From assembly GCA_035946625.1 (NCBI GenBank), contig DASYZE010000033.1:62001-126000 (forward strand): a stretch of DNA of 64,000 nucleotides, read 5' to 3'. Positions 34,313 through 43,800 of this stretch are shown one piece after another. The notes under the pieces were generated by a model. That model did no database searches, was not told the DNA's origin, and saw only the letters and a list, made by a program, of their open reading frames with translations. The position numbers and the translations under genes are program-made. The stretch's first letter is position 1; every line of letters starts with the position of its first letter. The stretch is from DASYXZ01 sp035946625 (GTDB lineage Bacteria > Acidobacteriota > Terriglobia > UBA7540).

Positions 34313-35083
34313 TCATCTGGCTGTCCAGCCGCCGTCGATGAGGATGGTGTGGCCGGTAACCAGCGACGCGGCCGGTGAAGCCAGGAACACGACAGCGCCG
34401 GCCACGTCCATCGGCTCGCCGATTCGGTGCAGCCCGGCGATACGCTCGATGACGTCCGCCCGGAAGGTTGGGTCGGCCAGCGCTTCGTCGGTGCCCGGCG
34501 TCCTGATGAAAGTGGGCGCCACAGCGTTCACCGTGATGTTGTACTTCCCCCATTCCACAGCAAGGCATTTGGTGAGATGCGAAATGCCGGCCTTGGTCAT
34601 GCAGTAAATTGATTCGGTGGGCAGGGCCGCAAACCCCGCCTGCGAACTCAGGTTGATGATGCGGCCGCGACGCTGCTGAATCATCACCTTCCCCGCTGCC
34701 TGGCTGGCGAAAAACGTGCCCTTCAGGTTCAGGGCGACGGTTTGATCGAATTCACTTTCAGGAACGTCCTCAGCAAGATGGGTAAACCCTCCGCCGGCAT
34801 TATTCACCAGGATATCGATGCCCCCGAATTGGGCGACCGTATCTTCGACTGCCCGAAAAATCTGGGCGAGGTGGGTGACGTCCATTTGCAGGGGGAGAGC
34901 GCGCCGGCCCAGCTTTTCGATCTCCTGCGTCAACTCGCCACCGGTGTTCACGTCGCGCAAGCCGAGCGCAACGTCCGCGCCCGCATGAGCCAATGCCAGC
35001 GCAATCGCGCGACCCAGTCCGCGCGCCGCACCCGTCACCAAAGCCGTTTGGCCGATCAGATCGAACCGCGGAAATTCGTTCAT
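34313..35083 (-). CDS. SDR family oxidoreductase (FabG-like)
   Basis: A 256-residue classical short-chain dehydrogenase. TALVTGAARGLGRAIALAL is the TGxxxGxG cofactor loop, ILVNNAGGG the NNAG motif, INLSSQAG the catalytic Ser strand, and YCMTKAGISHLTK the YxxxK pair. PTFIRTPGTDEAL and VVFLASPAASLVTGHTILIDGGW are typical late blocks of FabG-like or gluconate/glucose 5-dehydrogenase-like members. Substrate and exact name are open. It is flanked on both sides by gaps of about 180-200 bases, so it is likely monocistronic. Confidence 0.93.
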   Translation of the reverse strand: MNEFPRFDLIGQTALVTGAARGLGRAIALALAHAGADVALGLRDVNTGGELTQEIEKLGRRALPLQMDVTHLAQIFRAVEDTVAQFGGIDILVNNAGGGFTHLAEDVPESEFDQTVALNLKGTFFASQAAGKVMIQQRRGRIINLSSQAGFAALPTESIYCMTKAGISHLTKCLAVEWGKYNITVNAVAPTFIRTPGTDEALADPTFRADVIERIAGLHRIGEPMDVAGAVVFLASPAASLVTGHTILIDGGWTAR

Positions 35084-35265
35084 CGTTCCTCCCTCAGTTG
35101 GAAATGGCCGTTCTTTCCCGCCTCCATCCCGCGCCGCAGAAGTATAGCAGCCCGATCAGAAAGAGGAGGCGGCTTTATGTCGTTATCTTTGGGTTTATTC
35201 GTGCGATGCCGCGATGGTTTTTTGATGAAATTTGTGCGTCTCCCCGAGAGGGTGCGACCGAGGGT

Positions 35266-36045
35266 CTAAGGGATTTTATCGAGGGTCACATCGAGCGTGA
35301 TGCTCCCGCCCGGGACCAACGTCATCACCCGTTGCCAGGCCTTGAAGCCTTCTTTCTCTATGGTCACCGAGTGGTCTCCGGAGGAAATGCGAACGGTGGA
35401 GGGAGTTGTTCCCAAAAACTTACCGTCGACGGTGATGTCGGAGTGATTGGGAGTGGAGGTGACGGCGACGCTGGAAATGTCGCTGCTGCGGGCGGGCGAA
35501 ACGGTCCCGTTTGAGTTCGGTGCCGGGGAGGGCGCGGCAGCCTCGCTGGAAGCAATTTCATGATTGCCATTGACGTAGGCAAGAATGTGAGTACCTTGCG
35601 GAATCTCCAGGTCCCTCCCCTTGGCCAGCACGTGCATGGGGGTGGGCAACCCCGAGGGTTTGTTCCTGCCCTTGCGCGCGGACTGCTGGCGCACGCTGAT
35701 GTCTGCTCCATCAGGCGCCCTAATGAAATCCACCGAGAACACGAGTTGGCCCGGTCTTCCCAGCCTTCCCCGGTGATGGACGGAAACGACATGGCCAGTG
35801 GCCAGGGAGCCCTTCGGGATGACCACGATTCCCCTGACTTTTACATCTTCCGCCACCTCTAGATGGACGGGGTCGTCGATTTCGCTGGTGGCTGAATTCA
35901 GCCGATCCATGAGCGTGAGCTGCACCGGGGTGGAGTCCGGGATTTTGAGGGTGGAGGGCGAAAGCGCCAGGGCTACGGAAACTTGCATCAGAAGGGCAAG
36001 CGGGGTGAATCCTGAAATCGTTTTGCGATGGCAACGGTAAGGCAT
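35266..36045 (-). CDS. Exported PEGA-domain protein
   Basis: A 259-residue protein. A signal peptide (GFTPLALLMQVSVALALS) leads to an N-terminal beta-rich domain (about 35-130) with VHLEVAEDVKVRGIVVIPKGSLATGHVV, a pattern seen in proteins that screen outer-membrane or barrel components. A Ser/Pro/Asn linker follows (about 165-190), then a C-terminal PEGA domain: SVAVTSTPNHSDITVDGKFLGTTPSTVRISSGDHSVTI. PEGA domains are surface or wall modules. Function is unknown. Confidence 0.85.
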   Translation of the reverse strand: MPYRCHRKTISGFTPLALLMQVSVALALSPSTLKIPDSTPVQLTLMDRLNSATSEIDDPVHLEVAEDVKVRGIVVIPKGSLATGHVVSVHHRGRLGRPGQLVFSVDFIRAPDGADISVRQQSARKGRNKPSGLPTPMHVLAKGRDLEIPQGTHILAYVNGNHEIASSEAAAPSPAPNSNGTVSPARSSDISSVAVTSTPNHSDITVDGKFLGTTPSTVRISSGDHSVTIEKEGFKAWQRVMTLVPGGSITLDVTLDKIP

Positions 36046-36219
36046 ATCGCGGTTTTCCCCTGTTTCCCGGTCACGGGAACAATATTAATGCACTCTATAC
36101 TGGATGGGGGCTGAAGTCAATTCAACAAAAGCTTATTAAACTGGGGAATGATCGTAGGCGGCTTGCCAGGCGACGAGAACTATAAAATCATGCATTTGAC
36201 GTATTTAAAAATATGAATC

Positions 36220-36462
36220 ATGCTTAAAAGTATGAAAATCAGAGAACGGGGCCAAGTCACCATTCCCAAGGAAATCAGGGAACGCTTCGGGCTGAACCAG
36301 GCGACCGAAGTCCAATTCCCGGTCGAGAAGGATTTGGTTGTGTTACAGAAAACGCCTGCGAAATTAAAACTGGATAAGTGGAAGGGCCGATGTAAAAGGA
36401 GTTTCGCCAAGCTGGGCCATAGGTCTGTGGACGATTTCATTGAAGATGTTCGAGGCCGATGA
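36220..36462 (+). CDS. SpoVT/AbrB-type antitoxin of a VapBC-like pair
   Basis: An 80-residue protein. Residues 5-45 form a swapped-hairpin AbrB DNA-binding domain: MKIRERGQVTIPKEIRERFGLNQ, the classic RGQVTIPKxIR signature. The tail (SFAKLGHRSVDDFIEDVRGR) is the short helix that typically neutralises a PIN toxin. An ATG at 36232 is also possible. Its stop overlaps the start of a toxin remnant by four bases (ATGA), the usual VapBC arrangement. With the toxin broken, it may survive as a regulator or be on its way out. Confidence 0.85.
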   Translation: MLKSMKIRERGQVTIPKEIRERFGLNQATEVQFPVEKDLVVLQKTPAKLKLDKWKGRCKRSFAKLGHRSVDDFIEDVRGR

Positions 36463-36593
36463 TCACTGGTGACGGCACGAATGTCCGTCTCGATATCCTC
36501 TTACCTGAAGTCAGATTCCTGTCTCAATCGAGCGGGCATTTCTACCTACGGCTTCTTCTCTACCTCAATTGGTTGATCCCTTTTCTTGGTTAA
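36459..36593 (+). pseudogene. VapC (PIN toxin) remnant
   Basis: The frame starts at the ATGA overlap with the antitoxin and reads MITGDGTNVRLDILLPEVRF, close to the opening of PIN toxins (usually MITAVDTNVLLD-like, with a catalytic Asp before TNV). Here the Asp-Thr-Asn string has become D-G-T-N, shifting the key Asp. After about 20 residues similarity ends and a stop follows at 36591. The region is overlapped by the convergent gene ending at 36546. The rest of the PIN domain, including its other acidic residues, is absent. Confidence 0.65.
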
Positions 36594-37217
36594 CTTATCA
36601 AGGTCACGCAAAAGTTGTTTTACTATCTTGTCGGCCACGTCAGCGCTTGAACCTTTATATTTTGCACCCTTGCTCTCCTGGGTTGTTGTCCAAATTATGT
36701 CGCCATCCTTATCCACCAGCCGAACTGCTAGGCGGGCATCGTTAATGGTCTCCGTGGAAGCTTGGGAGTCCTCACTTGCCAATGACTTAGCCCCAAATCC
36801 GCCACTATGAGAACCCGATATCGAACCAGTGCCATTTGACAAATTTCCGCTGATGGAGCCGCCGCTCCCCCCTGCAGCAACTGCGACCGCGGTGCCCTCC
36901 CCAATAGCGTGCAACTCTTGGGAGGTTTTTTCGAGTGCGCTACCCTTTAACACTGCGTCGGCTTTTTCCTTGTTTTCTGTGACGATGAAGCGCTTGCTTT
37001 CACTTAGGGCATTGATAACCATAGCTTGAAGCTGTTTTGCAGCGTTGTCATCACCAAAGGTTTCCACGAAAATGCGTTTTACTTTCTGTAGGCTTGCCCC
37101 TAGATCTTCAGGAGAATCAGTCGCTGGACGCTCTTGTTGTGGAGAAATTGTTTGGGGAGGCGGAGTACTTGATTGAAGAATAAAGACCAAAGCAACCGTA
37201 AGCAATTGTGTTTTCAT
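36546..37217 (-). CDS. Exported CsgG/LpoB-like hypothetical protein
   Basis: A 223-residue protein with a signal peptide (QLLTVALVFILQSSTPPP). The domain after a short linker reads KRIFVETFGDDNAAKQLQAMVINALSESKRFIVTENKEKADAVLKGSALE, an alpha-beta module like CsgG/LpoB-type proteins that build or sense envelope structures. A Gly/Ser-rich insert (about 125-150: GGSGGSISGNLSNGTG) separates it from LAVRLVDKDGDIIWTTTQESKGAKYKG. Function is unproven. It is ten bases from the next upstream gene on the same strand and likely co-transcribed. GC content is below most of the window. Confidence 0.72.
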   Translation of the reverse strand: MKTQLLTVALVFILQSSTPPPQTISPQQERPATDSPEDLGASLQKVKRIFVETFGDDNAAKQLQAMVINALSESKRFIVTENKEKADAVLKGSALEKTSQELHAIGEGTAVAVAAGGSGGSISGNLSNGTGSISGSHSGGFGAKSLASEDSQASTETINDARLAVRLVDKDGDIIWTTTQESKGAKYKGSSADVADKIVKQLLRDLDKLTKKRDQPIEVEKKP

Positions 37218-37226
37218 GATGTTCCT

Positions 37227-37694
37227 CTAATTGCCCATTCCACTTTTTCGAGCCTCTTCATCTTGGTATTCGACCTTGCGTCCGCTTCTCGCCTCTAGCG
37301 TTGAAATTGTAACGCGAACGGTATTCTTGCCAAGCTCGAATACTGTTGCTTGCTGTTTGTCGTTTTCGTCTTGAAAACCGATAGTGAGAAAATGCTTTCT
37401 TTTCTTTGAAAGAAGGGCCAACGGCGTAATAGCAATGGCGAGGCCAACTCGTCTCCCTGCTTTCTGACCGTATTCCAAACTGTTTATGCGGTCATAAGGA
37501 ATAGAAAGCTTGCCCCCTTTGTATTCAAATGTCATCACTTTGTCATTGTCTGTATCGATTCTGCCTTGAGTTCCTTGCGCAATCGAAGTGGCCGTGCCGC
37601 CCACGTACATTGATTTATTACTTTTTACTTTTGCGCGCGTGGTTACGCAAAGAATCAATAGGAAGGCCCCTGATAGGGCGAGTGAGCGTCTCAT
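37227..37694 (-). CDS. Exported hypothetical protein, first of a two-gene unit
   Basis: A 155-residue protein with a signal peptide (MRRSLALSGAFLLILCVTTRA). The rest is beta-rich, with SMYVGGTATSIAQGTQGRID and TFEYKGGKLSIPYDRINSLEYGQKAGRR, then KHFLTIGFQDENDKQQATVFELGKNTVRVTI, which has the look of a pleckstrin-homology-like barrel seen in bacterial envelope proteins. A hydrophobic run (VGLAIAITPLALL) may be an internal strand or membrane loop. No family is certain. It pairs with the CsgG-like gene. Confidence 0.7.
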   Translation of the reverse strand: MRRSLALSGAFLLILCVTTRAKVKSNKSMYVGGTATSIAQGTQGRIDTDNDKVMTFEYKGGKLSIPYDRINSLEYGQKAGRRVGLAIAITPLALLSKKRKHFLTIGFQDENDKQQATVFELGKNTVRVTISTLEARSGRKVEYQDEEARKSGMGN

Positions 37695-37942
37695 GTGATC
37701 CTCCGAGGCTGCATCCGTCAGCGGCTTGTCATGGACGTGATCTATTAAGTCTCACCCGCGAAGCTTAGTGCTGGTTGCGTGCATTGTCAATATTTAATTC
37801 TGGTAACCATCCTCGTCACATTTGACTTTAAATAACTAGGAAATGAAGTCTTCCCTCGCCCTTTTTACTTGTCAATGCCAGACCGCAGTCCCAGAATAGA
37901 TGGCCAAATCTTTCCGTTATTGGATCTTTCATGCGAGGTTTC

Positions 37943-38920
37943 ATGAAAACCGTCTTGACTCTCATCGTGTTCTGCGGCGCCGCATTAGTCCTTGCTTCGC
38001 GGCCCGCGCTACGAGGACAGGACGCGACTTCGCACGCTGCCCGTGAGATCGCAATCACTTTCGACGACTTGCCGCGCAACGGGCCCGACCCCGGCTTGGC
38101 GAACACTCAGCTAATGACGGACAAACTGACCGCGATCATAAAGGCGCGCCACCTTCCCGTGGTAGGCATGGTGAACGAGAGCCAACTCTACAGGCCCGGC
38201 GAGATGGACGCGCGCGTGGCGTTGCTGAACATGTGGCTGGACCGGGGAGCGGAGCTTGGCAACCACACGTTCTCCCATCCCTCCTTGAACAAAATACCTC
38301 TGGAAGATTTTGAGGACGACCTGATTCGCGGAGAAAATGTGACCCGCATGCTTCTTGCCCGGCGCGGCATGAAGCTTCGCTACTTCCGCTATCCCTTTCT
38401 CCACACCGGGCCCTCTTTGGAAATCAAGACTGAATTCGAGGCATTTCTGGCCCGCCACCATTACACCAACGCGCCCGTGACGCTGGAAAACTCGGACTGG
38501 ATGTTCTCCGCGCTTTATACCAAAGCAAAGCTGGGCGGCGACAGGGAATTGGCGGACCGCATTTCGGCGGCTTATCTTGCCTACACGGAGAAGCAATTCG
38601 GCTTTCTGGAGAAACTCGCCGTGGAAGTTTTGGGGTACGAACCCCGGCAAGTAATGTTGATGCACGCCAATTGGCTCAACGCGGACCACCTGAATGAGAT
38701 TTTGGACATCATGCAGAAGCGCGGCTATCAATTCGTCACACTCCAACATGCGCTTAAAGACAAAGCCTACACCCTGCCCGATACATACACCGGGCCCATG
38801 GGAGCTACCTGGATCGAGCGCTGGGCGAATAGCAAGGGAATGGGAATGAGAGTAAAGGATGAGCCGGACCCGCCCGAGTTTATAATGAAGATGTATAAGG
38901 ACCTGACGCAGGGGAAGTAA
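37943..38920 (+). CDS. Exported polysaccharide deacetylase (NodB-type)
   Basis: A 325-residue protein with a signal peptide (TLIVFCGAALVLASRPA). The NodB fold shows EIAITFDDLPRNGPDP (motif 1, TFDD with the catalytic Asp pair) and GNHTFSHPSL (motif 2, HxxxH metal ligands). Later, VMLMHANWLNADH lies near motif 5. It probably removes acetyl or similar groups from an extracellular glycan or peptidoglycan. The start at 37943 is chosen with GCGAGG upstream; the ATG at 37931 is an alternative. Confidence 0.88.
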   Translation: MKTVLTLIVFCGAALVLASRPALRGQDATSHAAREIAITFDDLPRNGPDPGLANTQLMTDKLTAIIKARHLPVVGMVNESQLYRPGEMDARVALLNMWLDRGAELGNHTFSHPSLNKIPLEDFEDDLIRGENVTRMLLARRGMKLRYFRYPFLHTGPSLEIKTEFEAFLARHHYTNAPVTLENSDWMFSALYTKAKLGGDRELADRISAAYLAYTEKQFGFLEKLAVEVLGYEPRQVMLMHANWLNADHLNEILDIMQKRGYQFVTLQHALKDKAYTLPDTYTGPMGATWIERWANSKGMGMRVKDEPDPPEFIMKMYKDLTQGK

Positions 38921-39276
38921 GAACCCGGCGATTTATTGAAAAGCGTATTTTATGCATGTCATTCCGATCCGTCAGCCGACGGAGAGGAATCTGGCTCTGA
39001 AAATGTGAACCATGCGAGATTCCTCGTCGGTCACCGTGGCTGAAAGTCCGCCGATCCTAATGGCGAGCGACCTCCTCTGCGGAAAGTCGATGCGTAACTC
39101 TTTTGGATTCAACGAAGCGTCTCTGGGCAGGAGCGACGACTTTCTGCTCATCATGGGCAGCCCTGCGGCTGTCAATGCTCGAAATGACAGGTTTGGACGG
39201 GACGGGTCTTTCTACAAACTGCTGCATTCATGCCGGGCGAGGCCCAGGCCCGGCCAATGCGTGACGAACTGACCCG
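38921..39276. other. Intergenic region with REP-like repeats
   Basis: About 355 bases with no gene; most of it is the repeat described at 38957-39192. Confidence 0.6.
38957..39192. repeat. REP-like inverted units, third location
   Basis: An inverted copy (CATTCCGATCCGTCAGCCGACGG, 38959 onward) followed by a forward half-unit (CGAGATTCCTCGTCGG, 39014-39030), then divergent sequence ending in CGAAATGACAGG near 39190. It is the same family as 4800-6660 and 27039-27137. Copies therefore lie in three separate intergenic gaps of the window and none lies wholly inside a gene. Confidence 0.65.
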
Positions 39277-40650
39277 ATGACTCCAACTTCTCCAGTCCCG
39301 ATGCCTCGCAGCTTGTTCCCTCCGCGAAAAGTCGCGCAAATGGCCATGCTGATGTTCGCGTTCCTCTTTCCTTTTCTCACTTTCACCCAGGCTCTGGGCT
39401 GCGCCCTGCTGGTCTTGCTGCTGACCGCGTTCATTCTGCCGTCACTCGATGTGGATCTGAGCCCGAGTGGCCGGGAAGCCTCGGGCGCGAGCGGGCGGAA
39501 TGGAATGTTGGCTTATCCACTCTCCGTGTTGGTTCTGGTTTTGTTCTATCGCCATTACCCTTACGTCGTCGCCGCGGTCTGGGGCATTATGGCGCTCGGC
39601 GATGGCATGGCCAGCGTGGCTGGCCAGGTGCTACGCGGTCCCGCGCTCCCCTGGAACCGGCAGAAAACCTGGGCGGGATTTGCTTGCTTCGTTTTGGCCG
39701 GAACGCTGGGGGCCTACGTGCTGACGCGCTGGGTGGCCCCCGACCTTGACGCTGACTTTGCCCTCCGCGCCGGCGCCGCCACCGCCCTGGTGGGCGCGGT
39801 GGTGGAAAGCTTGCCCATCAGTCTCGACGACAATATTTCCGTCCCGCTCGTTGGCGGCGCTTTCCTGTATTGCTTGTCTTTCGTCGAGCAGCAGGCCTTT
39901 TGGAGCAACTACCCTTTCCTGCGGCGGCGAATTCTTCTGGCCGTCGCAGTGAATTTGGTTTTCGCCCTCATGGTTCTGGCCCTGAAATGGGCGGACCTTT
40001 CCGGCGCCGCGATGGGATTTCTGCTGGGCGTCGCCGTTTATATGGGTTACGGATACAAGAGCTTTTTGATTTTGCTCGCCTTCGTTTTGCTAGGCTCCGT
40101 CGCCACTCGGGCGGGTTACGCAAAGAAGTCCGCGCGCGGCATTGCCGAGCATCGCAGAGGAGCGCGAAGCTGGCGCGAAGCCCTGGCCAATTGCCTGGCG
40201 CCCGCATTTTTTTCCCTCCTGGCCATCACCACGTTTCCCCAAGCCGCCTTCCTGCTGGCGTTTCTGTCCTCGGTGGCCGAGGCAGCGGGAGATACCGTCT
40301 CCAGCGAAATCGGGCAATGGCTTGCCGGCCGCACCTACATGATTACAACCTTTGATCCCGCACCCATTGGAGAAGATGGTGGCGTATCCCTGGCGGGGAC
40401 TGCTGCGGGCATGGCCGCCTCCGCGCTGGTGGTGGGGTTGGGATTGGGATTGGGGATGTGCGGGCCGCACGCGCTGGCCGGCGCGGGAATCGCTTTGGCC
40501 GCCGCGGTAGCCGGGAATTTACTCGACAGCGTTTTGGGTGCAACTCTGGAACGCAAAGGACTGATCACCAACGGCATCGTCAATTTCTCCGGCACCAGCT
40601 TCGCCGGCGCTATCGCGTTGGCCTTCTCATTAAACATTCATCGAATTTAG
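39277..40650 (+). CDS. Fused prenol (phytol/dolichol-type) kinase and DUF92 protein
   Basis: A 457-residue, very hydrophobic protein with two halves. Residues about 1-215 resemble the CTP-dependent SEC59/VTE5-type prenol kinases: ALPWNRQKTWAGFACF and VESLPISLDDNISVPLVGGAFLY (the LDDN string). Residues about 225-457 are DUF92 (TMEM19/VTE6 type): YAKKSARGIAEHRRGARSWREALANCLAPAF, AEAAGDTVSSEIGQW, GGVSLAGTAAGM, LLDSVLGATLERKGLITNGIVNF. In plants and cyanobacteria VTE5 and VTE6 act in series to phosphorylate phytol twice. A single polypeptide doing both steps is the inference; the natural prenol is not known. Confidence 0.87.
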   Translation: MTPTSPVPMPRSLFPPRKVAQMAMLMFAFLFPFLTFTQALGCALLVLLLTAFILPSLDVDLSPSGREASGASGRNGMLAYPLSVLVLVLFYRHYPYVVAAVWGIMALGDGMASVAGQVLRGPALPWNRQKTWAGFACFVLAGTLGAYVLTRWVAPDLDADFALRAGAATALVGAVVESLPISLDDNISVPLVGGAFLYCLSFVEQQAFWSNYPFLRRRILLAVAVNLVFALMVLALKWADLSGAAMGFLLGVAVYMGYGYKSFLILLAFVLLGSVATRAGYAKKSARGIAEHRRGARSWREALANCLAPAFFSLLAITTFPQAAFLLAFLSSVAEAAGDTVSSEIGQWLAGRTYMITTFDPAPIGEDGGVSLAGTAAGMAASALVVGLGLGLGMCGPHALAGAGIALAAAVAGNLLDSVLGATLERKGLITNGIVNFSGTSFAGAIALAFSLNIHRI

Positions 40651-40849
40651 ATTCAATCTTCACCCACGCCAACCTTCCTTCGCTTTGTTACACTTCACAA
40701 ACTGTCACACCACCGGTGGTTACTCTTTGGACGTCCGATTAGTATTTTGCCCATGAAGAGCGAAAAGAGGAAGGTTGAAGTATCAAGTGGTGAAGTAAGT
40801 CACTTGGTGTTAACATCCGCCCAAGGCCGATGCCACCCAGGATAAAACA
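40651..40849. other. Short intergenic region with small stem-loops
   Basis: It contains the palindrome CCACCGGTGG and, near 40784-40806, CAAGTG...CACTTG, a 6 bp stem with an 11-base loop. Neither has a terminator T-run. The downstream gene starts at GTG 40850. Confidence 0.4.
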
Positions 40850-43800
40850 GTGGAAGGATTAATTGGTTTTGCCTTTATTCTCGTTCTCGGTTTCATCGGA
40901 GTGGTTTTTATCCTACCCTTCGTTGCCCTCGCGCGCGCCGGCCGCGCCGCGCGGAAGGCCGAGCAAAGCGAGAAAAACGAAAAAGAATTAGGCGCCCGTC
41001 TCTCAACCCTTGAACAACAAGTTATAAAACTGACCAAACTTGTTGCCCGAGTGGAAAGTTTGGAGAGCCAGAGTCCGCATTCCAAAGTGCCCGCGGGGAC
41101 GACAGTTTTAGAAACGGGGGCGGTCCCTTTCCAAGTCAAGCCGGCGCAGCCTTCAATCGAGGTCCCGGCGCCGCCACCCGCGGCTGCCCACCGCGATCGC
41201 CCTGAAATTGGTGAAGCTCCTGGAATAGCTCCACTCATCCCGACCGCGCCTCCTTGGCCGCCGTCTACGACCCCACCCCAAGACGGGTTCACGCAACTTG
41301 AAAAAGCGCTGCGAGGAGAGGTTCCGGCGCCAACCACGGAAGTCCAGTCTCGAGTGCCAATTCCGGCCCCCTCGCAGACTCCGCTGCCTCCGGTCGAGAT
41401 TCCCCCTCAGCGGGTGCCGCCGCCCATCGCGTCTCAACCGGTGGCGCAGAAGGTCGCGGCCGAGGTTCCAAGACCGGAGGCCAGAGGGCAGGCGGCTCCC
41501 TCGCAGCCAACACCCGGGCCGCGTCCCGCTCCTCGCGCTTCCGTTCCAGTTCCGCGCCCGCCCGGCCCTACGCTCGGCGACCGGATGAGACGGTTGATGA
41601 ACATCGAAGAAGTCCTGGGCGCGAATTACCTGGGGAAGCTGGGCGTGATCATTCTGGTGATCGGTGTGGCAGGGTTGGTGGGCTACAAATTTTCATCCTT
41701 CCCCGTGTGGCTTCAATTCCTTGCTGCTTACCTGCTCGGGCTCGCGATGCTGGCGGCGGGCGTCCGTTTCGAAGCCGGGCGCTATCGTCTGCTGGCGCGC
41801 GCGGGGATTGGCGGCGGGTGGGCGTCTATTTTCGTCACCACCTGGGCTTTGCATCACGCCGGCAAAATGCCGGTGGTGGCCTCGGAAACACTCGACCTGA
41901 TCCTTATGCTTCTGGTGGCCGTGGGCATGGTCATCCACACGCTGAAATACGACTCGCAGGTGGTTTCCGGTCTCGCGTTGCTCCTCCCCTCGCTGACCAT
42001 CACGGTCACGCTTTATTTCGCCACCGACGTGGCGGACGCGGTTCGGATCCCCAGCCTTTTGGCCAGCGCGATTCTCGCCGCCGGACTCGCCATGATCGTT
42101 CTGCGCCGGCACTGGTTTGAACTGGAGGTTTTCGGAATTGCTTCCACCTTCGTGAATCATTTCCTCTGGATCAGGCCACTGGTGGAGCGCCACCAGGCAT
42201 TCCCCGAGTATTACGCCAGCGCCGCCCTGCTGGTCGCCTATTGGGCGGTCTTCAGGGCGTCATACATCGCCCGCAAAATCAAAGACCCCCGTGAGGAAGC
42301 GGTTTCAACCGTGGCGGCATTGCTCAACACTATCCTGCTGCTCGCCGTGCTGAAGTATCAGGCGCTGCATCCCGAAATGGCTTTTTATTTCCTGCTGGCT
42401 CTGGGCGCGGCTGAAATGATCCTGGGCCAACTTCCCACCACGCGCAAGCGCCGAACGGCTTTTGTAATTCTCACCACGCTCGGCGCAATTTTCCTGGTGG
42501 CGGCGCTCCCCTACAAGCTTTCCGGCGCCACCCTGCCCGTGGTCTGGCTTGCCGAAGCGGAGGCATTCTTCCTGGCCGGAGTTTTCACGCGTGAAATTGT
42601 TTTTCGCCGGCTGGGCATGATCGCCGGACTGATTGTGGCCGCCAAGATGGACTGGATGGCCCTCGCGCAGGTAACCGATCCAAAATTCACCGGCCTCCAG
42701 GGCGCAGACATCCTGAAGGCAGCGGTTGTTTTTGGTACCGCGGCCATTGTCTTTTACGCAAACTCGCACGCCGTGCCGCGCCGTTGGCCGGACCTGGTAA
42801 CCACCCGTGTGGAGGATGAGAGCTTCCGCGGGTTCTCCTACATTGCCGGCAGCGTTGCCTTTTTGGGATTGTGGCTCATCTCTCCTGAAGTGTGGACCGC
42901 AGTGGCTTGGAGCGGTTTTGCACTCGTGCTTGCATTCATGGGTGCGCAACTCAAAATCAGGCAACTCTCCACCCAAGTCCCGGTATTTGCAGCCGCGGCA
43001 ATATTGCGAGTCTTCACCGTCAATTATTACGCCACCGGATCGATTCAACACGTTTCGCTGCGCCTGTTCACCGTGGCGCTGGTGGCCGGACTGCTCTACG
43101 CGGCGTCGCGCTGGACGCGGCTGAGTGAAATCCCCGCTGCCCAAGTTATCGCTGAAGCCCACACCTGGGCGGCGACGGGCCTGCTGGCCTTCCTCATCTG
43201 GCACGAGAGCCCGGAGCTTTGGCGCGCGGTGGGCTGGGCCACCATGGCCCTAGTGCTCGCACTGCTGGGACGCCATTTCAAGCTGCGCGAATTCTCCCAT
43301 CAGGCGCATTTCCTGGCGGCCGCGGCGTTTGCCGGTTGTTCTGTGTTCGATCTCGTAACCACTACTCCGCACCACCATGATGGCGCGCGGCTAACCGCCG
43401 TGTTGCTGACTGTCGGTTTTGTTTACCTGAGTTCGCGCCAATTGCGCCTGACGCATATCCCCTCTGAGGATTTGTTGCCCGCCGCTCACACTTGGACCGC
43501 GTCTGGCTTGCTCGCGCTGCTTGCGTGGTACGAACTACGCCTCGAATATGCCGCGCCTGCGTGGATTACGCTTGGATTGGCGCTGGCGATTGTGGGGGGC
43601 GTGCTGAAGCTCAGGAGGTTTTCCTTCCAGGCGTATGGTCTGGCGCTTGTGGCGTTCCTGGGCGCGCTGTCCAACAACCTGATCGGCACAAGTATCCACA
43701 ATCACATTACGCTTCGATTCGCCACGGTCTCCTTCGTTGCCGGTATGCTCTACCTTTCTTCGAGGTGGGGAGCGCGGGTGGAGTTTGATGGGGCAAATTA

